Below are positions 18,275 to 26,109 of a stretch of 32,291 bases of DNA, in pieces. Every line of letters starts with the position of its first letter. Positions within the stretch are counted from its first letter, which is position 1. The position numbers and the translations under genes were made by a program. The notes beneath the pieces are model-generated. The model saw only the letters and a list, made by a program, of their open reading frames with translations. It searched no databases and was not told where the DNA came from. The DNA comes from Alloscardovia venturai. GTDB lineage: Bacteria; Actinomycetota; Actinomycetes; Actinomycetales; Bifidobacteriaceae. The DNA is taken from contig NZ_JBHTHQ010000001.1 of the NCBI RefSeq assembly GCF_042676605.1, positions 1 through 32,291 of the forward strand, read 5' to 3'.

Positions 18275-19996
18275 TTAATTTCCTTCCTGCTTCTGCTCTG
18301 TATACGCGCGATTCAGCAACTCGAGAACTGTCTCGCTACCGCCAAGGATATCTTCTTTAGTCTTATCTTGCGCAGAAGTAACTGTCTGTGCATCTTTAAT
18401 CATGGTAAATGTATCTTTCGCGAGCTTGACGATGTCCGCTTTCTTTACACCATCAGCTTTAAAATTACGCCCATACACGGTCACAGCATTATCTACTAAG
18501 TCAGCAACGTCTAGCTTAATTACAATATTTCCGCTTTTCTTGGCAATTAACACAATGTCTTGAAGCGTCTTAAAATACGGAGCATATTTACCATGATCAG
18601 AACCTTGAGCGATGAGGGGAACGATTGAGTTATTAAATTCAGCAGTGTCTGCATACACTTGTGCCAAAGATGCATTTTCATACTTCTTATCAGCTGCCGC
18701 GCTTCGCATCCATTGCGCTGCTGCGCGGATGCGAGCGCTTCGCGCTTGTTCGGTATTAAATTGTCCACCGGCATATTCGTCTTTAAAACCGTCGAAGTAG
18801 TACCAGTATGTAGTGCCTACCTCATAGTTTAACTTTGCCCAATTATTGCTATCGCGCTTAAGAAATTCTAGATTATCGTTGATTGCGTTATTGAGTTGAG
18901 TCTCCTCAGCGCTCGAAAAGACCTGATCACCAATGTAGAGCTTGATAAGCTCCTCGTAAGGCTCAATGGAACTTCTACGAATCTGTGAAGCGCGAATGAA
19001 TGCCTTTGCAGCGGATTTCTCCTCACTTGACTGTCTACCTCGAGTCATCCAGTAGTTATAATCGCTACTTTCCGCCCAAAAAGCCAGCCCAAAGAAAATC
19101 CCCGCAAGAATAGTCAAGACAATTCCTGCGCCAATTACTGTCCTAAAACGATTATATGTTTTATGCAATTGCATCACATGAGCTTCGTCCTGCTCTTTGT
19201 AGTGGCGAAGCGCATATGCCATATGAGCTTGAGATTCAAAGCGATCTTCAGGATTCTCTGCGGTTGCACGAGAAATTACTGATTCTAGCCCCACGGAGTA
19301 CGAGGGATTTATCTGGCGAAGGGGCTGAATCCCATGCGAACGTGGATGTGATGCCGTGAGCAGATAATATAGCGAGGCACCAAGCGCATACTGGTCGACT
19401 CGATCATCATATGTTTTATCGTAATCAAGCTGTTCGGGAGCTGCAAAACCAAGTGTACCTAAGCGTCTACTATCTCCGACTGCCGTTAAACTCTTACCAT
19501 TCGTCACTTCACGGGCAATTCCAAAATCAATAAGTTTTACCACACCTTCTGGCGTAATCATGATGTTTGACGGTTTAATATCACGATAGATTACAGGTGG
19601 ATTACGTCTGTGGAGGTACTCCAAAATGTCACACAGCTGGATTCCCCAATTAACTACATCTTCTTCAGACTGAACTCCATCAGTTTTGACGACATCAGCA
19701 AGAGTACGACCCTCGATATAGTCCATGACGACATAAAGTCGCCCACTCTCTTCAAACAAATCAACGATGCGAGGAATGGCAGGATGATCAAACTTCTTGA
19801 TGAGATTTGCCTCGGTGGTCAGGCTTTTGATAACTAAGTCTTTTTGTATAGGGTCAGTGAGAGAGCGAATCTCTTTGACGGCCCATTGTTTATTGAGTGT
19901 CTGGTCGATAGCGAGATACACTGTCGACATACCGCCAGCACCGATGAGAGCGGCGATACGATAACGTTTTCCTACGACGCTACCAAGCTGAGCCAT
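18275..19996 (-). CDS. Membrane Ser/Thr protein kinase, candidate EssB counterpart
   Basis: 573 residues. The kinase domain is about 12-265 and has all key residues: glycine loop GAGGMSTV (19-26), AVKE Lys41, YRDIKPSN (Asp139, Lys141, Asn144), DFG (157-159) and APE (187-189). It should therefore be active. One membrane helix (about 286-308) leads to an outside domain of about 265 residues that is helical and looks TPR-like (AAKAFIRASQIRRSSIEPYEELIKLYIG). It has no PASTA repeats. Kinase fold, helix, then outside helical domain is also the layout of EssB/YukC, whose kinase fold is dead, so this may be a living equivalent. GGAAGAG precedes the ATG. It is the first gene of the T7SS unit, after a 229-base gap from guaB. 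Confidence 0.88.
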   Translation of the reverse strand: MAQLGSVVGKRYRIAALIGAGGMSTVYLAIDQTLNKQWAVKEIRSLTDPIQKDLVIKSLTTEANLIKKFDHPAIPRIVDLFEESGRLYVVMDYIEGRTLADVVKTDGVQSEEDVVNWGIQLCDILEYLHRRNPPVIYRDIKPSNIMITPEGVVKLIDFGIAREVTNGKSLTAVGDSRRLGTLGFAAPEQLDYDKTYDDRVDQYALGASLYYLLTASHPRSHGIQPLRQINPSYSVGLESVISRATAENPEDRFESQAHMAYALRHYKEQDEAHVMQLHKTYNRFRTVIGAGIVLTILAGIFFGLAFWAESSDYNYWMTRGRQSSEEKSAAKAFIRASQIRRSSIEPYEELIKLYIGDQVFSSAEETQLNNAINDNLEFLKRDSNNWAKLNYEVGTTYWYYFDGFKDEYAGGQFNTEQARSARIRAAAQWMRSAAADKKYENASLAQVYADTAEFNNSIVPLIAQGSDHGKYAPYFKTLQDIVLIAKKSGNIVIKLDVADLVDNAVTVYGRNFKADGVKKADIVKLAKDTFTMIKDAQTVTSAQDKTKEDILGGSETVLELLNRAYTEQKQEGN

Positions 19997-20022
19997 ATCT
20001 ATAAACTTTCTCTTCCTGACTA

Positions 20023-20042
20023 TTACGCCTTAATGGGCGTAA
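20023..20042. repeat. Palindrome in the kinase-gene leader
   Basis: TTACGCC (20023-20029) and GGCGTAA (20036-20042) form a perfect 7-bp inverted repeat with a 6-base spacer, ending about 26 bases upstream of the kinase ATG and close to its ribosome binding site. It may be an operator or an RNA hairpin controlling the T7SS operon. Confidence 0.5.
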
Positions 20043-20096
20043 CCCCATCATAGTAAATAGCGAGAATGAACAATCTATATATATAGCAAGATGCCC

Positions 20097-20125
20097 TACA
20101 CAAGAAGAACTTATTATATAGTCAA
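20097..20125 (-). promoter_or_regulatory. Weak candidate promoter for the T7SS operon
   Basis: In the gap after guaB a near-consensus -35 (TTGACT, 20120-20125) is followed at 17 bases by a poor -10 (TGTGTA). The region is also rich in TATA stretches, for example TATATATA near 20077-20085, so the true -10 may differ. No terminator is evident after guaB, so readthrough is also possible. Confidence 0.25.
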
Positions 20126-20225
20126 CTTGTGCAGAGCATCCATAGAAGAAAGATAAACACAGGAGCACTCACAAAGTAGTAGTCATTTCCTTGATTAGCT
20201 CCTATTCATACTATTCTTACTCGCT

Positions 20226-21752
20226 CTACTCGTGAAAACCGGTGTAGTTTGGCGCTTCCTTGGTCATCATAATGTCGTGTGGGTGCGACTCACGAAGAGC
20301 CGCATCAGTGATACGAATGAAACGACCCTTTTCCTGAAGCTCTGCAAGAGTGCGAGCACCCGTGTAGAACATCGACTGATGCAAGCCGCCTACCAATTCA
20401 TAGAGCACATAGTTAAGTGGACCGCGATAAGGTACTTGACCTTCGACACCTTCCGGAACGACCTTATCGTTAGAAGTGACGTCTGCCTGGAAGTAGCGAT
20501 CCTTTGAGTAGCTCTTCTTGCCACGAGGAGCCATCGCTCCCATAGAGCCCATGCCTCGATAAACCTTGTACTGCTTCCCATGAAGGAGAACTTTCTCACC
20601 AGGAGCTTCCTCAGTACCGGCAAGCAATCCACCAAGCATAACTGTAGATGCACCGGCAACAATTGCCTTAGCGATATCACCTGAGTAATGAATGCCACCG
20701 TCAGCTACTACTGGGATACCAGCCTCTCGTGCAGCAAGTGACGCCTCATACACAGCTGTGAGCTGTGGTACGCCCACACCTGCCACCACGCGAGTCGTGC
20801 AGATAGAGCCTGGACCAACCCCAACCTTCACTGCATCGACGCCAGCATCGATAAGCGCCTGAGCGCCTTCTCGAGTAGCAATATTTCCACCAATGATATC
20901 GATATTCTTGAAAGCAGGGTCTGCCTTCAGACGCTTAATCATATCGAGCATGAGCTTGGCATGACCGTGCGCTGTATCTACGACGAGTACATCAACTCCT
21001 GCCTCAGCCAAAGCTACACAACGCTGCCATGCGTCGCCAAAGAAACCTACAGCAGCAGCCACGCGCAAACGTCCTTGCTCATCCTTAGTCGCATCTGGAT
21101 ACTGCTCTGTCTTCACAAAGTCCTTCACTGTGATAAGGCCAGTAAGCTTCCCATTGCCATCGACCAGAGGAAGCTTCTCTACCTTATGCTTTGCGAGAAG
21201 CTTATGCGCATCTTCTTTAGAAATATTTGATGGACCTGTAATGAGGTTTTCACTCGTCATCACATCTTTGACACGAAGTGTGCTGAAATCTGCAGGATCT
21301 ACAAAGCGCATATCACGATTTGTGACAATGCCCAGTAATGTATTGTCCTTATCTACTACAGGAAGACCAGACACACGATACTGCCCACATAAACGGTCTA
21401 AGTCAGTCAAAGTCGCTTCAGGATTGACCGTGACAGGATCGGAAATCATACCTGATTCAGAACGCTTTACAGTATCAACTGCCTTCGCTTGATCTTCAAT
21501 AGAAAGATTACGATGAATGACACCAATACCGCCATTGCGTGCCATAGCTACAGCCATATCAGCTTCTGTAACTGTATCCATAGCCGCAGAAAGCACTGGG
21601 GATTTCATAATGATGTTACGTGTCAGATGAGTAGTGGTATCAACCTCAGAGGGGATAACATCAGTTTCATTTGGAAGAAGCAAAACATCGTCATATGCGA
21701 GACCAAGCTTCTCAAAAGGATTTGGAAGTGGTTTGTAAGTTTCTTGAGCCAT
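20226..21752 (-). CDS. guaB: Inosine-5'-monophosphate dehydrogenase
   Basis: 508 residues, the usual length. It oxidises IMP to XMP with NAD+, the committed step to guanine nucleotides. The TIM-barrel N-terminus (LTYDDV-like LAYDDVLLLP, then SPVLSAAMDTVTE) is followed by two CBS domains (about 103-158 and 165-220) and the catalytic loop GVGPGSICTTR with Cys318. The flap region includes GSMGAMAPRGKKSYSKDRYFQ. The C-terminus ends NYTGFHE. It stands alone, with 104 bases to the AtpI-like gene and 229 bases to the kinase gene, on the same strand as both. No sign of damage. Confidence 0.97.
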   Translation of the reverse strand: MAQETYKPLPNPFEKLGLAYDDVLLLPNETDVIPSEVDTTTHLTRNIIMKSPVLSAAMDTVTEADMAVAMARNGGIGVIHRNLSIEDQAKAVDTVKRSESGMISDPVTVNPEATLTDLDRLCGQYRVSGLPVVDKDNTLLGIVTNRDMRFVDPADFSTLRVKDVMTSENLITGPSNISKEDAHKLLAKHKVEKLPLVDGNGKLTGLITVKDFVKTEQYPDATKDEQGRLRVAAAVGFFGDAWQRCVALAEAGVDVLVVDTAHGHAKLMLDMIKRLKADPAFKNIDIIGGNIATREGAQALIDAGVDAVKVGVGPGSICTTRVVAGVGVPQLTAVYEASLAAREAGIPVVADGGIHYSGDIAKAIVAGASTVMLGGLLAGTEEAPGEKVLLHGKQYKVYRGMGSMGAMAPRGKKSYSKDRYFQADVTSNDKVVPEGVEGQVPYRGPLNYVLYELVGGLHQSMFYTGARTLAELQEKGRFIRITDAALRESHPHDIMMTKEAPNYTGFHE

Positions 21753-21781
21753 AGCACAACGTTAAGGCTCAATTAAGACAA

Positions 21782-21834
21782 AGTATATTGCCTAACGTGT
21801 CACTTATCTCAGTGTTCGGTCGAACTGTCTTAAA
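21782..21834 (-). promoter_or_regulatory. Candidate guaB promoter and upstream inverted repeat
   Basis: TATACT on the minus strand (21782-21787) lies about 30 bases before the guaB ATG; a matching -35 is poor. Upstream, GTTCG and CGAAC separated by two bases form a short palindrome around 21815-21826, a possible operator. Confidence is low. Confidence 0.3.
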
Positions 21835-21856
21835 AGTGTTCACCGACACTAAATTT

Positions 21857-22276
21857 CTAAAGTACTCGCGCTTTTGCCGTGATGATGACATTCTTTACAG
21901 TAATGACCGCTACGACTGCCACAAGCACTATTAAAAATGCTTTCATATGAAGTGGCACATAACTTAACATAAGTGTGCCTACTCCGATAGCTACGAGAAG
22001 TTTCATCCCCCACATCAGCATAAGCCCTATAGTGTATTGCGCACCTTTCACACCATAGTGGTCAAGAATGCGCGCTATCAATGAGTTAAATTCGGAGAAA
22101 ATAATCGCCAACGTCCATCCACATAGTCCCGAAATTGCGCCATGACTTGGTACATACACAGCAGCACACACTATGCTCGCTGTTAAAAGTACAGCATCAA
22201 CGCCGAGTGTCACCCATTTAAGGCGAAAAAAAGCACCGCCGAGAGTAAATGGGAAACGTGGATTTGCTTCCGTCAT
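21857..22276 (-). CDS. AtpI-like four-helix membrane protein
   Basis: About 139 residues. The frame can start at a GTG at 22291, but the ATG at 22276 overlaps the preceding stop as TAATG and has GGTGG upstream, so I chose it (MTEANPRFPFTLGG). Four membrane helices follow a short polar N-terminus. Size, topology and position after a WecA-type gene fit the small membrane protein (AtpI, ATP synthase protein I-like) found just ahead of atpB in many actinobacteria, where it may help assemble the c-ring. No atp gene follows here; guaB does. The sequence of this family is poorly conserved, so the call rests on topology and context. Confidence 0.5.
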   Translation of the reverse strand: MTEANPRFPFTLGGAFFRLKWVTLGVDAVLLTASIVCAAVYVPSHGAISGLCGWTLAIIFSEFNSLIARILDHYGVKGAQYTIGLMLMWGMKLLVAIGVGTLMLSYVPLHMKAFLIVLVAVVAVITVKNVIITAKARVL

Positions 22277-23487
22277 TACTTTTCCACCCAATCCTTATTG
22301 ATTGAACGAACCTTCGTATCTGTATCTAACTGCGACGCAGTAGCTTCTCCATTAACCGCTTGCACATCGCTTTGTACACTGCTTTGCACACCTCGAATCT
22401 CGGCGTACCGTTTACGGTAATACGGCAGTAATGTAAGCACTGTCAAAACTATGGCCGCCACGATAAACCCAGCAAACACATACCTCATGCGGAAAAACAG
22501 CAACAACACCGACGAGAACGAAATGAGCGCAGCCCAGCACCACAGTATTGCAACAGCCCCGCGTACCGAATGCCCGATACGAAGCATACGATGATGCAGA
22601 TGCATACGGTCCGGATGCATCGGCGAAAGCCCTTTTGACACTCTCCTCACAATGGCAAGTATCATATCAAGCACAGGCAGGAAAAGCACAAGTATAGGAA
22701 GTAAAATCGGTATAAATACTGGTAGATAAACATTGACATGATGCGCGCTAGGATCAAGTCGTCCTGTCATAACAATGGAAGCGCACGTGACCATATATCC
22801 CAAAAGCATCGACCCAGAGTCGCCCATGAAGATACTCGCCGGATGCCAATTATGCAAGAGGAAACCTATGCACACACCAACAATGACGACATCAATGATG
22901 ATAGCAACGGATGCAAAACTTGCAGTCGAACGCGCCAGCATATACGAGTAAATCGCGAACGCCACGCCACCAATTGCCACAATTCCAGCAGCTAAGCCAT
23001 CAAGCCCATCGACGAAATTGACAGCGTTAATCGACGCAACAAGAAGAAAAGCTGAAATGGCGATAGACCAGCTCGTCGACACAGAGTACAGATTTCCCAA
23101 TGGCAGAGACACAATTTGAATGCCGCCCCACGATACAAGCAGCGATATCAAGAGTTGACCAGACATTTTGAGCATCCAGTCTAAGTCCCATAAATCATCT
23201 ACTACGCCAAGCAAACAAATGAGAACCGCTCCAAGTAAAACTACCCACAATTGCTGGGTTTCCACAAATAGTCCAGAAACCCACGGAGTGCGGCTCGCGA
23301 CGATAAATGCCACCACTATGCCGATGAGCATAGCAACACCACCGATCCGCGGAGTAGGCACTGTGTGCACATCTCTTTCTCGCACTTCGCCCACTGCTCC
23401 TATGCGAAAAGCAACCTGACGAATTACAGGTGTCAGGAACCATGTCACAGCACCTGCAATTGCGGCAATAAAAATGTACACTCTCAT
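22276..23487 (-). CDS. wecA: Polyprenyl-phosphate GlcNAc-1-phosphate transferase (WecA/TagO family)
   Basis: 403 residues, multi-pass. It transfers a sugar-1-phosphate from a UDP-sugar to undecaprenyl or decaprenyl phosphate, the first lipid-linked step in making cell-wall glycopolymers. The family motifs are present: DVHTVPTPRIGG (39-50), VVDDLWDLD (95-103), NFVDGLDGLAAG (157-168), GDSGSMLLGY (222-231) and the HPDRMHLHHR loop (291-300) that marks the WecA/TagO branch from MraY. About ten or eleven membrane helices are visible. The last 40 residues are a polar cytoplasmic tail. It overlaps the next gene by one base and lies 12 bases after tsaC, so it is in an operon with them. Confidence 0.92.
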   Translation of the reverse strand: MRVYIFIAAIAGAVTWFLTPVIRQVAFRIGAVGEVRERDVHTVPTPRIGGVAMLIGIVVAFIVASRTPWVSGLFVETQQLWVVLLGAVLICLLGVVDDLWDLDWMLKMSGQLLISLLVSWGGIQIVSLPLGNLYSVSTSWSIAISAFLLVASINAVNFVDGLDGLAAGIVAIGGVAFAIYSYMLARSTASFASVAIIIDVVIVGVCIGFLLHNWHPASIFMGDSGSMLLGYMVTCASIVMTGRLDPSAHHVNVYLPVFIPILLPILVLFLPVLDMILAIVRRVSKGLSPMHPDRMHLHHRMLRIGHSVRGAVAILWCWAALISFSSVLLLFFRMRYVFAGFIVAAIVLTVLTLLPYYRKRYAEIRGVQSSVQSDVQAVNGEATASQLDTDTKVRSINKDWVEK

Positions 23488-23499
23488 AATGTCTCTATG

Positions 23500-24171
23500 C
23501 TAGCGCACACCCTCGTATGTAGGTATGGAAGATTTTAAGACAGCTTCAACGCGAGCGCGAGGAATTACTCCTTCTCTCAAGTACACTGCCACTTTGTCAT
23601 GCTGGTTCCAAGCAACAACTGTGCTCGCTACAGGACCAGGAGTTGCTCCATCATCAAGATAAAGTGAGACAGTGTCTCCAAGCTGATCGTAGGCCTCTTG
23701 TGCGGTATGAGCTGCCTCACGACCGCTCAAGTTCGCACTCGATGCTGCGAGCGGGCCGGTTACCTTTAAAATTTTGAGTGCTCCATCATGCGCTGGAAGT
23801 CGTACTGCCTGTGTGTGACGTCCGTCATTCTCCTCACGCACGGTAGCAAGGATGCTGTCATCGTTTACTTCGCCGATGAGACTCAACGCGCCTGGCATAA
23901 ATGCCACCTCTAGAGGTTCAAGCGCATGCGGGATATGTACACCGAGCACACGCGCGTCATTCATTACTGCACACAAAATTTGAATGGTTTTTTGAGGTGG
24001 ACGATGCTTGACAGCAAAAATCCCATGTACTGCTTCCGCGCTCAGAGGGTTTGCTACCACTCCGTACACGGTATCTGTCGGAATAACTACAGTCTCGCCA
24101 TCTGCAATAAGTTGCTGAGCTAATGCAATAGTTTTATCATTCATCGGCATGATGCCATAACTTCTAGTCAT
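23500..24171 (-). CDS. tsaC: L-threonylcarbamoyladenylate synthase (Sua5/YrdC/YwlC)
   Basis: Up to 223 residues. It makes threonylcarbamoyl-AMP from Thr, bicarbonate and ATP for the t6A37 modification of ANN-decoding tRNAs. The YrdC fold shows VIPTDTVYGVVANP (29-42), KHRPPQKTIQ with the nucleotide-binding KxR (55-64), LAASSANLSG and PSTVV-like ASTVVAW. There is no C-terminal Sua5 domain. The start is uncertain: ATG codons at 24171, 24150 and 24144 all lack a clear ribosome binding site, and the conserved part begins near 24144 (MNDKTIALAQQLI). Its place between prmC and the WecA gene is usual for actinobacteria. Confidence 0.92.
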   Translation of the reverse strand: MTRSYGIMPMNDKTIALAQQLIADGETVVIPTDTVYGVVANPLSAEAVHGIFAVKHRPPQKTIQILCAVMNDARVLGVHIPHALEPLEVAFMPGALSLIGEVNDDSILATVREENDGRHTQAVRLPAHDGALKILKVTGPLAASSANLSGREAAHTAQEAYDQLGDTVSLYLDDGATPGPVASTVVAWNQHDKVAVYLREGVIPRARVEAVLKSSIPTYEGVR

Positions 24172-24196
24172 ATAACTTTTATCCGTTTTATTCGGT

Positions 24197-25036
24197 TTAC
24201 CTTAATATCCAAGTCACGACAGCGAGTCGAATGAGGACACACATGACAAGCAAAGCAGGGTACGCCCACCATAGAAACCATTGACCATATGCCCCATGCG
24301 TTGTCACTCGCCCTGTTTGGTCTACTCGTTTGCCTGTCTCCAAGTTACGGGTATTTTTCCGGTGGCTACGCTCTACACGATTCACCATGCTTACACCCAC
24401 AAGAGCGCTCACTCCTGATATTATCGCTCCTGTGATTACTATAAGCTGACGACTCCATGCAATCTTCTTCCACTTCACAGAAAAATCTACCGGGCACAAG
24501 GTATAGATAAGAACCATAACGAGTAACCCATAAAATGTTTTCAAGGCAATACAAGCCAGTAAAGCAACAATAAGCACAATTACTCGCACTGTTACACGCG
24601 CTGCATTATCATAATACTCTGCAGCTTTCCACCCAATGACTGCCACAATGCTGAGTACAAGTGCCCACAACGGATTTTGAATTTCTAATGACCACCATAC
24701 CCCCGTGCGTGCATAGTCGAAAGGAGATTCGCAGATAAGCGCGAGAAGTAAGAGAAATACAGCATATTGTGCAAGCATGCCATATGTGCGCGCATCACTC
24801 GTCCTGCTACGACGCATAATCGTCCTAACACGTTGCGCTACAAACCATGCAATCACAGGAACTGCCATCCACGATAGCCAATTAACTATCATAGAACTAT
24901 ATAAAAGCCAATCAAAGCCTTGCGCAATCTCACCGTTGGGATTTGGAGCAATGATGGAAGCGACAACTTGCATCAACGAACATATAAGCACGAAAATCGA
25001 GAGCTTCATACGGCTAGAAAGCTTATGTGATGTCAT
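24197..25036 (-). CDS. TraX-like multi-pass membrane protein
   Basis: 279 residues with about seven or eight membrane helices. The segment LICESPFDYARTG followed by QNPLWALVLSIVAV recalls the 'SEIPFD...QN..FTL' core of TraX-family membrane proteins, some of which O-acetylate pilin; the match is partial. The N-terminus places a helix almost at once (LSIFVLICSLMQVVASI) and a basic loop follows residue 70. A polar cytoplasmic or outside loop (residues about 222-250) separates the last helix. It sits between prmC and tsaC, which are often adjacent in relatives, so it may be an insertion. Function unknown; a TraX-like acyltransferase is the best guess. Confidence 0.55.
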   Translation of the reverse strand: MTSHKLSSRMKLSIFVLICSLMQVVASIIAPNPNGEIAQGFDWLLYSSMIVNWLSWMAVPVIAWFVAQRVRTIMRRSRTSDARTYGMLAQYAVFLLLLALICESPFDYARTGVWWSLEIQNPLWALVLSIVAVIGWKAAEYYDNAARVTVRVIVLIVALLACIALKTFYGLLVMVLIYTLCPVDFSVKWKKIAWSRQLIVITGAIISGVSALVGVSMVNRVERSHRKNTRNLETGKRVDQTGRVTTHGAYGQWFLWWAYPALLVMCVLIRLAVVTWILR

Positions 25037-25096
25037 AGTTTTTCAAGTGTAATAGGTACGTGATACCGTTATGCTACCGTTATATCTGTTTTACGC

Positions 25097-26029
25097 TTAC
25101 TTTATCGCATACAAGTACCGATCTTTTCCTGCCAAGTCTTTCTTCGTCATGGTCACACTAAAACCAGTCACGCTTGCTGCTTCACATGTCTGCTGCCCCT
25201 GCTGCCAGTCATGCTCCATCACAAGAAGACCTCCAGGCTTGAGAAGTGTGTTGGCACGCTGAATAATCAGCCGAGGGATATGCATACCGTCAGAGCTTCC
25301 CCCATAAAGCGCTATCTCTGGATCGAAGTCACGCGTTTCAACCTGTGTAGGAATATCGCGTTCAGGGACATAGGGAGGGTTACTTATCACTACATCTACC
25401 GAGCCGTTCAGCCCTACATACGTTTGAGCATCTGCAGCATCGCCAAGGATAACTTCGTAGTTTTTTGCACTTACACGCTCAGCATTACGACGAGTATAAG
25501 CAATCGCTTCCTCAGAAATCTCGACAGCCTTTACAGTGGAGCTATTGATTTCAGTAGCAGCCGCGAGTCCAAGCGCACCTGATCCTGCGCATAAGTCCAC
25601 GATAAGGGGACGTTGAAGGCATCTATGCTGAATATAGCTTATTACCTCATCTATGAGAATCTCAGTTTCAGGACGAGGGACAAACACTCCGGGCCCTACT
25701 TCAAGGTCAAGATACCGAAATGGAGCGTGCCCAGTAATGTGTTGCAGTGGTTCACGTGCAAGACGACGCTCTAGCCATAGACCAAATCGAACAAGCGACT
25801 CCTCATCCGTTATAGTACCCACTCTGTCACGCATAAGGATGGAAGTATCGAGCTTGTTCATGCCGATGCCACACGCTTCAGTGAGAAGAAGTTTCACCTC
25901 ATGCTCACATACAGCTCGTGCTTGGAAAGCGTCAGTTATACCAGCATCTCGCGCAATGCCAGCATCGACAAGCAACGATGTGCACTGCACAATCACAGTG
26001 CGCACTTCTGCATCTAAACTGAAGTTCAC
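25097..26029 (-). CDS. prmC: Peptide chain release factor glutamine N5-methyltransferase
   Basis: 310 residues. It methylates the Gln of the GGQ motif in release factors, using S-adenosylmethionine. The N-terminal helical domain is followed by the hinge FVPRPETE (116-123), the SAM motif VDLCAGSGALGLA (144-156) and the catalytic NPPYVPE (217-223). The start is GTG at 26029 with AGGA just upstream. Its substrate gene prfA lies 80 bases upstream in the same direction, the usual pairing. No anomalies. Confidence 0.95.
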   Translation of the reverse strand: MNFSLDAEVRTVIVQCTSLLVDAGIARDAGITDAFQARAVCEHEVKLLLTEACGIGMNKLDTSILMRDRVGTITDEESLVRFGLWLERRLAREPLQHITGHAPFRYLDLEVGPGVFVPRPETEILIDEVISYIQHRCLQRPLIVDLCAGSGALGLAAATEINSSTVKAVEISEEAIAYTRRNAERVSAKNYEVILGDAADAQTYVGLNGSVDVVISNPPYVPERDIPTQVETRDFDPEIALYGGSSDGMHIPRLIIQRANTLLKPGGLLVMEHDWQQGQQTCEAASVTGFSVTMTKKDLAGKDRYLYAIK

Positions 26030-26109
26030 GTCTGTCCTAAGCTACTCTCCAAGCCCTATTGATTTAGCTCATAAAATCACGAAAATCGAGCCGATACCTA
26101 CTCAGTTAC

